DNA of 64,000 nt. Source: Taeniopygia guttata. Lineage: Eukaryota > Chordata > Aves > Passeriformes > Estrildidae. The stretch is from the NCBI RefSeq assembly GCF_048771995.1, contig NC_133024.1:26304001-26368000 (forward strand), written 5' to 3'. Made by a program: the position numbers and the translations under genes. Positions 11,125 to 26,100 of the stretch are shown here, piece after piece; the first letter of the stretch is position 1, and each line of letters opens with the position of its first letter. The notes beneath the pieces are model-generated. The model did not search any database. It saw nothing but the letters and a program-made list of their open reading frames with translations, and was not told the DNA's origin.

Positions 11125-14100
11125 TCAGTTGTCGGTCTTTTGCACATCTGCATTCTGGCCAAGACAAGGGGCTTTGAGGTTTTTCTGCAGCACGTGAGCA
11201 TCTGCGGGCTCTATCCTCTTGTAGTAGTTCTTCTTCGTCTCAATGATCTCAAAGCCAAACTTTCTGTAGAAGTCAATTGCAGATTCATTGCTGATCTGGA
11301 CATGCCTGGGACAGAAAAGGGCACAGAGAGACAGGGGTCAGTACTCGGCCTCCATACTCAGAAATGTCAAAAGACAAGAAAATCAGCTCTCTAGATAGAG
11401 AAGGAACAGCCTGGAAATGTTGGTCTTCCCAATTCAATTCTGGGCTAATATTCAGCTCCTGGATGGCCTATGGCTGTCAATAGAAGTAAATGCTTCCCCT
11501 CAGTAAAACTTTCAAGGAACACAAGATAACAGAAAGACTTTGAAGCATTACTACCTCTGTAATTTCAATTTTTCTTCATATTGATAAAGCAGTATGGCAG
11601 ATATTTAGTGGAAATATGTAACAGAGTTTCACTGTAAAGACAACTTTAACCTCCTGTAGTAACACTTTGCAGATGACCAGAGGAGTTGTCTCAGCGATGA
11701 TCCCGACACACTGTAACATACAACTGACAATGATGTTTGATATGATTTTAACACCTTGCTCTATTCCAACCACTCCTGTCTCCTACAAAAAGATGTAACA
11801 CAAAAAAGTCCTATGGATTTGCAAAGTCCTTTTCCCTCATATTTACTTCCCCGTGAGTTTTACAGATTTTGCTAGCACATCTCAAGGTCTCCAAAACAAA
11901 CAGCCATCAGTTCTTTATCCTATGTGACTAGGATATTTATCTGCACAAGTTTCATTTATTAAAAAAAAAAAAAAAAAAACAAAAAACAAACAAAAAAAAA
12001 AACAAAAATAAGAAAGAGAAAAAAGACACAAAAATGTTTGGATTAACAAAAGGCATTCATTAAACACTCCCAAAGTTCAGCAGACACTGCACAACTTCAT
12101 TAATCACTTTGTCATGACAACACACTACATAACCACAGAACCAAAGTAACTGTGGAAGCAACAGCAGAACAAAACAAAAGATATTAGTGTTAAACCAAAT
12201 AAGCAGCAAAAAGCTAAAAGCTAAACATTATTGTAATGACAAATTTAGGCAGTGATATCACATTTGGTGCTAAACTGCCTAATATGTTCAAATAAAAGAT
12301 GCACAAGTAATAGACTTAGTAATAAAATCAATGGGCCACTAAAAGAACTTTAGCACAATTTTGGGGGCTATTAATTGTCATGCCAGAATCCTTGGTCTAG
12401 GAACTGTAAAGAAGGATTATGAAGGATTTGGGGCAGGGTTAGAATCAGCAAACAGTTCCTACACTGTGCACACAGTAAAATGCAAAAGTAAAAAGGAAAG
12501 CCCCTGTCCCATTATGCAGGCATCTCAGAGAGAGTTCATTACCACTTCTCCTGAGGCAGGAGGGCAGGAAGGAGTACAAGCCAAGAGTAACTTTACTCAG
12601 ACACCTCTTTTAAAACACACTCCTCTTACAGAGATGGCACAAAGCAACAACAGCAGAGGACGTGGAAGATTCTGCACCTCCATGGCAGAAGCAAGAGTTT
12701 GAGGAGAAAGTCACTCCATTTACAGCGATACCAGTGTATGAAACACTCCTCACAAAGCATCTTCCACAGGTCTGGCAAGTATTCAGGATGTAGTTCTGTG
12801 GCAGTGAAAGTCCATCGAAGCTGTACCTGCTGTGGGCCTATCCCTCGCAGTGCATCATGCTGGCACTGGTGTGATGGCCAAGGCAGTGACAGACAAGAAG
12901 GAGCTGGCTCAGAGAAGGGATCAAGCCAAAAACTGCCATCAACTCACTTGGTAACCACACAGACACCAATGCACAGCAAAAAGCACAAGTGTGAAACCAG
13001 AAGCAAAGGAAAAGCATAGTTTCGACATTTATGGATTTCAGACTCCCTTTCCAGGGGAATACTGGTACTGCCCTCTACCCCAGTGTTTGCTCTCTTGCCT
13101 GCATCATGCCAAGTGCTTTCACAGACATGCAGTTGATTTTAAAAATAACCAAAACAAAGCACAAGAAAACCACCCCCAAACCACAAAAACACACTAGAAT
13201 GAAAAATAACACCCAAAAATAAAACTGAAAATAGCTTCCCCAGCTGGGTCAGGGCACTCATCTAGTTTATTGTGTTGCTGAACAAATAGCTGACCTAGCA
13301 GTGTGCAAGAATGAGAGTAGCAGTAGGGCCTTATTACTGAATGTAGTAAACTTTCAGTGCTTGCAAACATCTCTAATATTCTAACCCACAGAGCACTGTC
13401 ATAAAAGACAGAAAGCAAATGCATCAAAACTGCATCCAAGACTTGCAGTATATTCCATTCTGAAGATGACCTTGTATGATAAAAATAAAATCCTTTCTAA
13501 AAAGATTTTTTTGTCTTACAGTGTAATTTTGCTCTAGAACATAATTTTGTAACTAAATTGCTTTCAAATTCAGCAATTTTGCAGAACCCTTTCTAAATCA
13601 AGCAGCTTTTGGTTTTCTCAGCATTACACAACAAGCCCAGAATACGACCCCTGTCTTTCCTGCTAGTACTAACAAGATGTTCCATGACCCCACTAAAATA
13701 TACACTAAACCCACACTTGAATCTCCATCCATTTGCTCCCATATCTACCTTTATAATTTCTCAAAAAATGCATGAGTGTAACTCATTTACTTACAGATAG
13801 ATGTTGTCAAAAGTGCCATCTTTTTCACAGATGTTTAAGACATGATTCAACATTTTAGTTCCTGCCAAAAGATAAAAAGATACTTGAGAAAACTAGGACA
13901 CAATTTAGTCTGTACTTAGCTAGGTGCTTCCTTGAGGAGAGGCAGTTTAATTGTAGATAGACTAAAATGACAGAGTGTGAAAACTAGGAAAGGCAACTAA
14001 AACATGATGTGTAGGTATTTCATTCTGTCTCTGATTGCTCATAAACCTTACTTCATTGTTTCTTTGAAGAAGAAATAAAAATCACAACAGACCAGAAGCA

Positions 14101-17100
14101 TACTTATAAATCATCTTATTTTAATGCTATTTTAATAGTTTCAAGGTCTCAAACTCGGCTCAAAATACAGCCAAAATATTGTACAAAGCAGTGAGGGAAC
14201 TGGTAAGCTTTTTCTACTAAAGACCTAGTAAAATAATTTAAAACAAAATTATCTTTTCAATCCAGTTTGTCAAGGTAAACAGGTTACTGTAGGTCTTGAT
14301 TAATCTGTCCTATGGCTTTGCAATGTGGAGCAAAGAACTAAACGCAATATAGACAAAAAGCAGGTGCTACCCCTGAGCAGCAATAATCAGTAGTGATAAA
14401 GACAAAATAAATATAAAGCCCCTACATTTAGAGGAGTGAAGAGAGAAGACAATGAAGGAATGTGGTGTTCTACTTATGTATGACTTGCATACTGTCTACA
14501 TATCTCTGACAAATTATTTCACCTCTGCAACAATTTTCACATCCATAGAAGCAGAGTATTTACATAACAGTATGATAATATTATTAAGATTAAAATGATC
14601 TGAAATCCTGAAGTAAACATTTCTACAAAAGGTTCATTTCTGAAAGGTAGGGAAGAATGAGCACATGATAAATATAATCTTTCCCCCAAGTCCCTTCCAA
14701 AGAAAATAGATAGTCTAAAGTGCACTAACTTGGTTAAAAATCTGAAAGAGCATTTAGAAAGCTGGACAGCAACCTGGTTTCTTTGATGCCTCAGATAAAA
14801 AAAAAGACCCTCCTTACCTATTCCTAGCCTTCGGTAGGGTGCCAGGCATCCAAGTGTCATGATGTACAGTCTCTTCTGGTTCTGGGAGTGATCCACCCTA
14901 CAGCACACTGCTCCCACTGCAATATCATTGAAATAGGCTGTCAGAGAGAGAGGGAAACAAAGGTTTATCAGTAACAAGTCTCAAACTACACATACAGCTC
15001 TTTCATTTACACCCTATATCTTCCTCCCTCCCCTCTCGTTCATTCTACCATCCAGATAAAATAACATACATTGTGAATTCACACTTGGAATGAAGTAACT
15101 AGTGCTGCTTTGACACAGTGGTTGCTCACCACTGTTCACACCAACCAGCAATGAGATCACAAGGTAAGTTGGCAATGCACAACTATTTTCTTCTGGAACA
15201 GAAAAAATGGCTATTCCCAGTGGGACGTAATCTATTTAGAACACAGACCCTCTGTGGCTTCTTTGAGGTTCTTAAACAATTATTTTTCATGATGTAAAAC
15301 AACTAAATAGAAGGAGCAGCTATTCAAAACCATTATGGATAGCAATGTGACCACTTCTGCCACCACAGTCCACAATTACTGGCAAGAACATTTGTACCTA
15401 GTTTGGCAAGTTCGCCAACCTCCAGCACATCCTTGTAGAATTTGTCATTGTAGCTGACAGGAAAAATGACCTGGTTTAGCCTCTTCAGCTGCTTAATGTT
15501 GTGTGGCGTCACATCTCCCAGCTCGATCCGGCTACTGGAACAAATCAAAACATGCTTAACATCTGACATACAGCAACATTTTTAAGGATACCCAAAATCA
15601 ATTATTTTGCTTATCCTTAGAGAACTGTCCCATCTAATAGTCACCTCAAAACATATTGGAACTGCCACATCCAACCCATGCAATCAAGTCTTATGCTGGT
15701 GGCTGATTTAAGTCCTTAATCTACTTTCAGTCAGCTCTCTACAGTCAGAAGTTTCTCGGGCCACACTAAACGCTATTGTACCATAGTATATCTGTGGTTT
15801 TACTGGGTGGGAGACAGAAGAACATGGATCTCTACAGAAGTATTAGCTTTAACATTATCCCACTTATTTCCCCTCTGACCATCAAGATCACAAGAAAAAG
15901 AAAATTTAAAACCCCAATGAAAATATGGGAGGAACAAGAAGCTAGAAGAGACCATGGAAATGAAGTCCTTATCCATGCTTCAAAGACATTCTCAATTTTA
16001 CCACCTTTCAATATAAAGCCTACACTTAGATAAAGTCCTTACTAGACATCTGTCTCTAAAAACCAACAGTACTGTGTGCAACAAATATATTAAGCCTGTT
16101 AATATGCAATTGTGCCCCTCTCAAGGTGATATCTGCATCTACTTTGATCATCACTGAAAACTTTCTTCCTGAGAGCAGAACCATAACCTTAAAATACACT
16201 GAATTATACTAAGAAGAAACAGACCAAACTTCTCCCTTTTCTAAGACTAACTTCCTGACAGAAATACTATACACACAGAAGAAAATTTTAAAAAATAAAA
16301 ATAAAGAGATTAGTTACCCTTGGGTGAGGGCAAGCAGTTTTAACAATGACTACAAGAATGAAAAATAAAAATATCAAGATAATAAAAATCTTTTCCCAAA
16401 TGATAACCAAAATATGTAGAAAGCCAGTGCACATGGAATTAGAAAAGCACACAGTTCTACGTTCATATCAGCCCTGTTATACTGAATTGGTAGGGCAACC
16501 AGATTGTTTTCTACCCAAACAGCATTAAAGATACCGCTTGCTCTCAAGATTCTTTTCTTCATGTATGGCCATTTGCACAAGTCCCTTTGAGAACTATATT
16601 CCAACACAATATAAGTCCTGAGCTAATAAGGATGATGTTCCCACACTACAGAAGTACTCCCAGTGTAAACAAGCACGCAATCAAAGTTATGAGATGGTGG
16701 AGAAACTGTAGTACTTGTTTTATGCCCAGCGTGGCAAAACTGCTCAGCTTAGCACAGCAGGGCTTCTTCAGGCTCACAGAAGGCAAGTTCTGATCCCAGC
16801 CAGCAGTGCTGCTGCCTTCTCCTCACAAAGGGCAGGAGTAAAACTGTGGCATATGGGTTCTTGGGTATATTTGTGTCCATGAAAGAGTTTTACTGGAGTA
16901 GGGCACCTCAGTAATCTCGTATTAGGAGGGAAAAGATGCATGAAGAGTCCCTTTTGCTGCAGTCTGCATGAGAGTAGGAATCAAAGGGAGCAGGTCTCAA
17001 CTGCCCAGCTAGGTCAGATGAGCTGCAGTGCAGGAGGTCAGTAAGGGAAGAGACAAACCTCACATTCATACTCAGTTACTGAAAGCCTAGACCACTTCTC

Positions 17101-20100
17101 CAAATAACACAATATAAACCTTGGTGATACAAAAAAGTATCAGTAGTTCCAAGCTTCTGTAGATCAGCAATGCTAGCATGATGAACTCATAACAGTTGCT
17201 ATACACCACGTCTCCTTTGGAGCAAAAATCCCTGACACAGGCCATCACCAGGCAGTGTTTTCTAATACTATTTAAAGATTAATTAGTTACTAATCAAACA
17301 AACCAGGCATTAGAAGATAGTCAGTATGAAATATTTATGATGACAGTGCAACAGGACAAAAATATATTACCACAGACAGCCAGGACAAAATGGCTAAGAA
17401 AGGGAAAATGGCCAGAAAATGGATCTTCACCAATAAGGTTTCAGACAGAGAACAAATAAATAAATAAATGCAGAAGCAGAGTCTAAGGCTGGGAGATGCT
17501 GAGCCAAGTCATCACCTCTGAGGCTGGCATCAGAGGTGAGCTCTGTTAGTAGATGGCTAAAAGGCACTTGCACTTGTTGACACATTTCCTCAAGCCCCTG
17601 GACTTTTCCCCCTCTATCTCTCACCACTTGCAACATTCACTGTTGCCTCCTGCCATCTCCTGCTGCTTGTCTCCTATGCTCTGTCACTATCTGGTTTGTC
17701 CTTGCATGAATTAAACCAGGGACAGTATCTTCCCCTGGAGAATAATATGAAAGAGGTTTGAGAAACACTGCAGGAAGCATAACTCAATACCCTAAACATA
17801 TCTATTTAAATAGCCTGTACTCAGACCATAAATTACTTTAACATTTAGCACTAGCTGATTAAATCAGCACCACATCTATTATGCACAAAACCATTTAATA
17901 CGTAAATTAAGTAAGAACATGGAAAGGAAGACCCACATTATGAGAATTCATGGTTTTGCCTGAGGACAGCATGGCAAAAGTGCCACTGAGGCCTTGAGTA
18001 AAAGCATGGAAAAGCTGGCACTGCTGCCAAAAGCAGCAGTCTTGCTGTCCCTGAGCCACTTATTTCCATCCTCTTGCTGGCACAAACATTTGTGCAACAA
18101 TGTGGTGAACCAACACCAATTAAAACTAACCTGGACAAAAAAAAGGAAAGCTTAGTTTTAACCCGTATCAGTCCCCTGACTGGCTTCACCACACAAGTCC
18201 TCTGCCAGGATGAAGAAGAGAAAAGAAGTTGCCATAGGCAGAACTAATTGGTTCTTGAGCAGAAGTGCCAGTTCACCCCAGTTTAAACTGGAAGTACTGT
18301 GCAAGAGGAGCACAGGGATGTAGATTACCCAGTACATCTGTGAACAGTCTACAGATATTGTGTTACACTTTATGATTCATAGAACAACCTGCACTTTGAT
18401 CCTAAGGACTGAAAAAAACTACTCCAAATAGCCAAGAGCACCTGTAACAAAGGACTCAAAATTATCACTCCCCTATTTTCACCAAAGTAAAGCAAGCAGC
18501 TTTGGGGGGAGGGGGGGAGGTGTTTGTTTGTTTTTAACAGCAGTTTACTGCTAGACCTGCTTCTTCAAGTGAAGTCTCAGCCAAATCAGTAACTTAAGAT
18601 TACTATGTCAACTTAAGGTCTGACTAGGCCAGCCCTGTCCATTCCAGCTTAGCAGAAGGTGTACTAGAAACACTTGTCCTCTGCTGTCAGCAAAAAAGAA
18701 AATTAAATTACAAGCTCAAATTATCATACGAGAGAACATAAAGATGTATAAAGAACCCGAAATGCCCAGAAGGGACATGCCCTCCCATAACAAATCATTG
18801 AACTCTATGATGCCACTAATATTCCTAAGAAGATCCGCACTTACTATTGGCACCCCACAGCTCAAATGGCACTCCATGGAAGATGCAATAGTCAACAGTA
18901 CTATTGTATTGTACCATCTCAGATGTCAAAGCTTCTGGGACAAGCCAGTCACCCCATCCCAAGCAATTATTTTTACCACAGAGGAATGAGGGACTCCTGG
19001 CTTAGCATGTCAGGCCTTTTACTACTACAGTGTTCAACAAATCCATACCCTCTCCTCAATGAAACACCGGCATTCTGAAGCTACTTAAATGTCTTCCATT
19101 GTAAGGCTGTTCCCAAGCTACCATTATTCTCAGTTAGCAATTCCAGGGTACACAAATGTACCTCCATGCTGCCTGAAGATGATGGGCACCATTGCACATG
19201 CCTTTTCAGAGGGTTATCATGATCTCTTCATACCTTTCTTCTAACTAAAGCCAAGCTCCTGGCCTTTTCCTGTAAGACTAGCTCTTAATTCCCACTATTG
19301 TCATACTAGCTCTTCCTTACATTCCTTCTGATTAAAGTTGATTTTCCTTAAACATGGCTAACCAAAACCAATTACAGCAGCCCCAAACACTGTTGTCTTG
19401 TCCAATGGCACTAAGTTTTTCCTGTCACTGCCAGAAGCATTTTCCTGACATATCCTAGGACTACATTTTCATGAGAAACATTCAGCATTTTTCACAACTG
19501 CTACATTCCACGACTTGGTCACTGGGGAAAAAAAAACACTTGGAGAATTCACTAGTAAAGGGAATCAGTTGCTGGTGCATAGGCTGTTATCTGTTAAAAG
19601 TACACAGCAACACTGCCCAGTGATGTAAGAGCGGAAGTGAAGAGTGATCCACCAAATCTGAACAGAAGTGTGACTTCAGTGAGGTGACAGGCACCACTTC
19701 CTGAAACTGGATGCATGCCCAGAACATTGGCATTAACACTCCTGCTCTTGCATACCAGCGTCCTAAGATCCTCCAGGCACTGGCTAGAAAAAGCCTCACA
19801 CGTTTTGTAGGACCAAATGCAACCTAGTTAGTCCTGCTGCAGTTGCATTGCTCTGTCTGCAGCTTACAGTGCCATGATTTGAACAGTATTTTTCCTACAA
19901 TGTCTTACATTGATACTGGTGGAAGTAACATAGGCTAATTATGTTAAGACTGACTTTTGCGTCTCAACATATATCAAAAGAGAACTGCCATACAGAATGA
20001 CAGCTCAAGAGGCAGCCAATTTCCAGCTACAGTTCAACAGGAAACGCAAATTCACTCCCTGGGAATAACAAGTGCCCAACACTAGTTTAGAACCAACATC

Positions 20101-23100
20101 AGGGAGAAAAAGAGCGAATTTCGCCGTTCTTAACACTGTAAGAATCTCAGTCTCATTCAACTTTAAATAGTGCAAGTCTCTCCCCAGAGGGCTGTGCCTG
20201 CCTGAAACAGATCTCCGTGTAACTGATAGCTGGGCTCAGGCTTATTGAAGGCATCTGGCAGGCTAAATTTAGCAGAGCCGTATCTGAAACTTGCAAAACT
20301 TACTGAGGAGTAAGTCAGGAGAGGCAGCACTGAGAAATGGGCCCTAAAAAATTAAGGGGACTTCAGAGAAGGTTTGTCACCTGCTAAGCAGCCAGCTAGC
20401 TTTATTGCTTCTATTTTGGCATCCAAGTCAAAGCAGGAGTCTAGACAGGATAATCCGCTCATAAAATAAAACCAAACCAGAACTATGAAGGCTATAGACC
20501 TGAAGAGTGTGGCTCTGCTTAGATTCTACTCCAAGGCCAAAAGAGCCTCTTCTAGTGTTTTGGGGTCGTTGGATTTTTTTATGTTTTTTTTTTTTTTGTT
20601 TGTTTGTTTGTTTTTTTGGGGGTTTGTTTTTGTTTAGGATCTTTTTTTAAATGGATGAGATGTCTTGCTACACACACACAAGTTAGTCTAGTTCTTGTGG
20701 GCAGACCAGTATGTTTTCAATTACCTCAAAGACCTGTGGGCTGCATATCTACTCTGTTTTGCTTGTCAAAAAACCAGAAGGATAAGTACAAACCTAGCAT
20801 GCAAAAAGCCTTAACAATTTGCTCTGAGACCCCTGATCTTCTTTAGTCCTGCTTTTTACTGAAAACATGTATTGCATGACATCTGATATCCTTCTGGACA
20901 TTACCCCCAGTTCTGGCCTACAGAAGAGCACAATGATGTACAGAAGAAAACAAAGCAATTTTAGAATCAGAATTAACAGGAGACTTCATTCAAGACTTGC
21001 AAGACCACTGGATCTCACTGTGAAAAGGTTTCATACATCATTATTTCCCAAGACAAACATTAGACCCTAGCTGCCTCTCCCTTTAGCATTAAAAAAAGGA
21101 AAAAACTACACAAGCACATTACAGCCAAGTTTCTTCATTATATCTCGATATAATTTACTCTGCTTCAACCTAGAAAACATGACCACATACAAAAGACTAG
21201 CCAGTCTTCACATGCAAGAAGCAAAGTTATGCTATAATAGCCTCAGTTTTTCCAGCTGAAACATGTCCTACCTAGGTCTCAAATCTTCAAGTGAAAAATA
21301 AACTTTCCCAAGAAAATGATAAGCTACACGAATCACTGTGCCCAGCCAACAGAATTTCCAAACTCTAAAACAGCAAAGGAAAAGTAGCTGTTCTAGAACA
21401 GAAAAACAAACACATACATTGCTTAGTTGTCCATAAAATTCTGCTACTCCAGAGCAACTCACAAGGTTAAGACCTAAATACTTATTTAGCCTACCCCAGG
21501 TACATCAATATCAGGTGAAAGAGGAAACAACTTGTCTGCAATCATACAGCAGATAAAGGGCTGCCAGAAACCCCAGCTCTTCGTTTCTGCTCTAAAGCAA
21601 GCTCACAAGAACATTGATTTTTATCGATGATTGCTAATCAGAAGCACTTCACTATTTTGAAATAGCTTGCCTCAAAATTACTTTTGTGCCTCTACTAACT
21701 ATATCCTGAGACATCTTATAGATTCCCTCCCCTTTCTACACATTAAATGTCCTCAGATCTAATAATTATAACCCTTACTTGCCTCTCAGAAGATCGGTAT
21801 CCTTTGCAAATTACTGTTCATGAAGTACCTGATGATCACCAAGTAAGAACAGAGGCTTACCTTCAAATTCAAAGCAGAAGTGATGCTTACCAAGTACCTT
21901 ATCTACATAAATACATTGTGAGGGCACTTCCTGTATGTACACAGGTAAGAAACTATGCAATTGACATACTAGGAGAAAATAATTTTTCTGCTTCACACAA
22001 ACTATTGCCATAGGTCACTGAAAATGCATTTTTTTACAAATGCCTTCGTCCATTAGAATAGTGGGGGGGAAAAAGTCACTTCATTACAGGTTTCCTGCCT
22101 ATACTTTGGATTTCAGTCTCAGAGTTGGGTTTTTGCAAGGTGTTCAAATCACACATTCAAATAACATACTGTGAAAAATAACTGAATGTGTTATCAATTT
22201 CATATGCCTATCTTAAAAACACTTCTAAGGCAACAATCATTTCCCCCCCGTCCTTTTCCTAATTTTCACTAAGAATTAATTGTTCTGAAATAAAAAATTT
22301 GTGCCAAAGATCTAAAAACAAGTAAATCTAATTTAAGTCCAATTTTCAACCTAATTTGTGATCTTTGCCGACAGTTCCAAGTACCATGTAGGGAAAACTT
22401 TGATGAGCCTTCAGCTGCTGCCAGGGTCTCATCCCATACTCTCAAGAGAACATAAATACAATGCTCAGATGGTGGAAATCAGAATTTTTTTCAGGGTTAG
22501 AGATTCTAGTTTGCCAAGGGCCAAAAATCACATGGAGCCTGGAAAAGAGCAGGGAGAGGGAAAAGGAAGGCCAAGTGAGCTCAGGAAGTACTTCATGCAT
22601 GACGATCTTACTGTGAAGCACAGTATTTTCAATTAATTAAAGAAAGAAATACTCTGCCCCCAGGAAAATTCAAGTGTCTTAATCTTAGTTGCCTAGTGAC
22701 ACTGTTGTGGAAATGGTTTTGGCTCTATTTTCAATAAAGCCTAAAGTATCATTTCCTTCCTATAATGAATTAATTCAATATGCTTTGACACAAATACACA
22801 GTTACCCCATTTCAGTGCTGTGCTTTGCTGCTCTCAGGTCTTCAAGGCCAAGAGTCTCCAAATAACCAGGTATTCTTCTGTGCACAGACTCTCTCTTACC
22901 CTGGCTTCCCCACCTCAAACTCTGTCCTGACAAACTTCTGCTGCTTCACAACTCCCACAGTGGTCACTTCCCTTTCTCTCTTCCAGACAGGAGTAGAAAG
23001 TAATCCTGACACTGCCTGCCTCACATAGAGCAGGAGTGTTGCACGGAAGTACTTCACTTCTTTCTTATCAATTCCCAAACAAATATAAAGCTCCAACTTT

Positions 23101-26100
23101 TCATGTTCTTTCCTCTTCTGGATAAAAATATCTAGTGCCTTCTCAGATTATTGGTCTGAACACTTCTAACGCTTGCCAAATGGGATGGCTCTTCAAGTTC
23201 TGAATGATTTCTACTTGGATTAAAGTATTTTTCTGGCTCAACCATCACCCATTATTCCCCATTTTAAAAGAGATTTAGTGTGGCAAAAGAGGATGCATAA
23301 TTTCTTGTCCTCAGGAGATGGCAGCAGAGTCTGTGGCATTTGGTGATTAACTAATGTTACTACATTTTTCACAGAAATGTCCCAAACTACAAAGCTACAT
23401 TTACATGCAGAAAGAACCAAATGCTCAACCAGTACTCAAAACACAAGACTGGTTTCTAAAATGCTTCAGTAAAATGGTTACAACTCCTCTGCTACCTTCC
23501 TACCCTCCCAATCCTTCCTACTTTGTGGAATGTCTTAATCTGGTTATGGAATTAAACTCAAAGCGGTCAGAGTTATAAATCAGGTTAAAGTACCTATAAT
23601 AAACTGAACTGAATTTTTTATAAACTCATTTAGAAGCTGTTAAGCCATTTGTAAGCTTGCATATAGGCAAGGTCTAAATTTACCGTCCATGAAAAGAAAT
23701 GCAGACTTTAGCTCACACTTGGACATTTGTAGGTTCAGAAAAAGCCTAAAAATAAAGTGATTTTCAAGCTCAATTACCTTTTTTGTCCTGACTCCAGTGC
23801 ATATGACCATTCAGCAGTTTTCTCATAAAACTTGGAACTTCCTCCCATATATGTTAAGCTTAGCACTGTGCCGAGCAAATGGAAACAATTCAGCAGCTCT
23901 GCACAAACTCTGTCATTCTAACTCAAGAGAGAAAAAGCCCTCCCTGTTCTCCTCAGAAACATGATCATCTTCAGGACCTTGAAAGGTTTACTCCTTGAAT
24001 CCAGGCAAAACAAGCAGAGGTATCAGAGCTTACCTTCACAACTCCCCACACTTTCAGAAACAATATAGTTATTTTTCTGTTCTGTTCAGTACTCCCCAGC
24101 TGTGATGTCTCTCCTGCAAGGCAGCTAGAGCAGCACAAGCCTGCGAAGTCTCAAGGTTAGGAAGTTCTCTGAGGCAGCAGGTACCTGTTGTGTAGGATGC
24201 AGCCTGTAGAACTCTTCCACAGCAAGTCACGAGGACCCTTAGAAACTTCAAAACCTGAGACTTAGCTGCAAACATGACAAAGTTGAGAGGCAATCTCCTA
24301 GGAGAGTCCTACCCAATTTAGTGCACACTTCTTTCTAAGGCTGGTTTAACACACAGCACTCTACTTAGTCCCTGTTTTAATCAGTTCTCCACCACATGGC
24401 TCAAGATGTGCTGCTGCATGACAATCTCCCAGGTGTTTCCAATCAAAACTGGAGAGGTTAATGTGACAAAACAGCACATGCACAGGATCCCAGGCACTGG
24501 GCCCTGCTTGTAACATGCCCTACCGGCTCCATGGATGTGACAATCCTGGTCACACAGCAGGTACATGCATGCAATGGAGCATGTAGGTCCTGCAATAGCC
24601 TTGTGTAATGTGATTTTTAGGGAAGGCCATCAGGGAAAGGCTGGATGCCTTACTTTCATAGGTTTCATCTGAACTGAAACAAGTTAGAAATGCACCCTTA
24701 CTTTAAGACAGCAAATGTTATGAACAGCAATCGGCAAATGCTCAAGAATCAATGCAAGACTTTGAGTTTTCTCTCCTGAAAACCAGTAGCATAACAACTG
24801 GTAATGAAAACACAAAACCACTGAGCAACAAGTGAATCAACACCATGAATACAACAAAGTGCAGGGAGGATTATTTACATCTGCTATATAAAAACAGCCA
24901 GATTACTACAGACAGTGGAACCCGAGTCTCTTCCACTGGTATTTTTCCTCATGCAAACACACTTCTAAAATAGATTTTCAAATTCAAGAACTAACAACAA
25001 TAACATATAATAAATGAAAAAATAAATTAATCTCTACAGAATCACAAGATTCACTAACAGAAGAGTGGATTACCTCAGTTTTTCAAGTCACATTTAAGAA
25101 AAAAAAGGGAAACATAATGAGACTCTATTAAAATTATTCAGAAGGTGAGGATAGAGTGAATATAAAGCCAAGTTTCACAAAACCAAGTGAAAGCTAATAG
25201 CAGTTCCCAGTTGAAAAGATGGTGTTTAACTCATCAAATAAGAGAAAATCCACAAAATTGTAAGCAGCTGAGAAAGCACAAAAATCTTCTGCTATTTCTG
25301 AAACCAGAGGGCTAGGGTAGAAGCGGTCACCTAACCTGAAACACCCTAATGACAGACCCTACAACCTGCTATGCATTATTAACACACATCTATGTGCTAT
25401 TTTGAATTCAGAGAGCTAAGAAAGAAGGCTGCAAGACACATACATTGACTACATGGTCTTTCAGATCTGAAATTTCATGCCAATGAACCGGATAGTTTCT
25501 TTTTTTAAATTCTTTGCCAAAGTAGACTCTTCATAATGACAGCTGATAAAACATCAGCTGCTCTAAGTGGTTCCAAAATCACTTCTGCATTTCGTGGTGT
25601 GGGTAACAATGCAGTGCATACATTCCCAGAAAAAACAGTCACAGGGGATCAGTTTGTTCAGAAGGACTTGTCCACAATTTTGGATTCAATACTGAAGACA
25701 GACCAGATCCCTTCAAGCCCATCAATTTCTGTATGCTGGGAGCTGAAGCTTTAGATCTATTTTTGGACCCATCTTTTGACAGTACTTGTACTTTAGGGAT
25801 ATTCACCGATCTTTGTAACTTAAAAAACAATTTAGATCTTTTCCAAAGTACCCCTGTAATTTATACATTCCTTTTGAACTATTCTCTAGTTCTTTGATTC
25901 TCATTGTATTTAAATGGGGTTATTTTTCAATCTGAACTCTGTCGGCATATTTGCCTCCATCTGAATTTTTAGAGAACACCTGGATTCAATATGAGGATCT
26001 GCACAGGAATATGAATTTATTCTGCACCAGAATTTGCTGTGTGGTGCTAACAGTGTTTTGGCAAGACAGGAATATGCTGTTCTTCAAAGAGATGAAAGAG

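Noticed and set aside
18504-18520. G-rich run that could form a G-quadruplex
   Set aside because: Two G blocks only, with no further G runs nearby; ordinary simple sequence in an intron.
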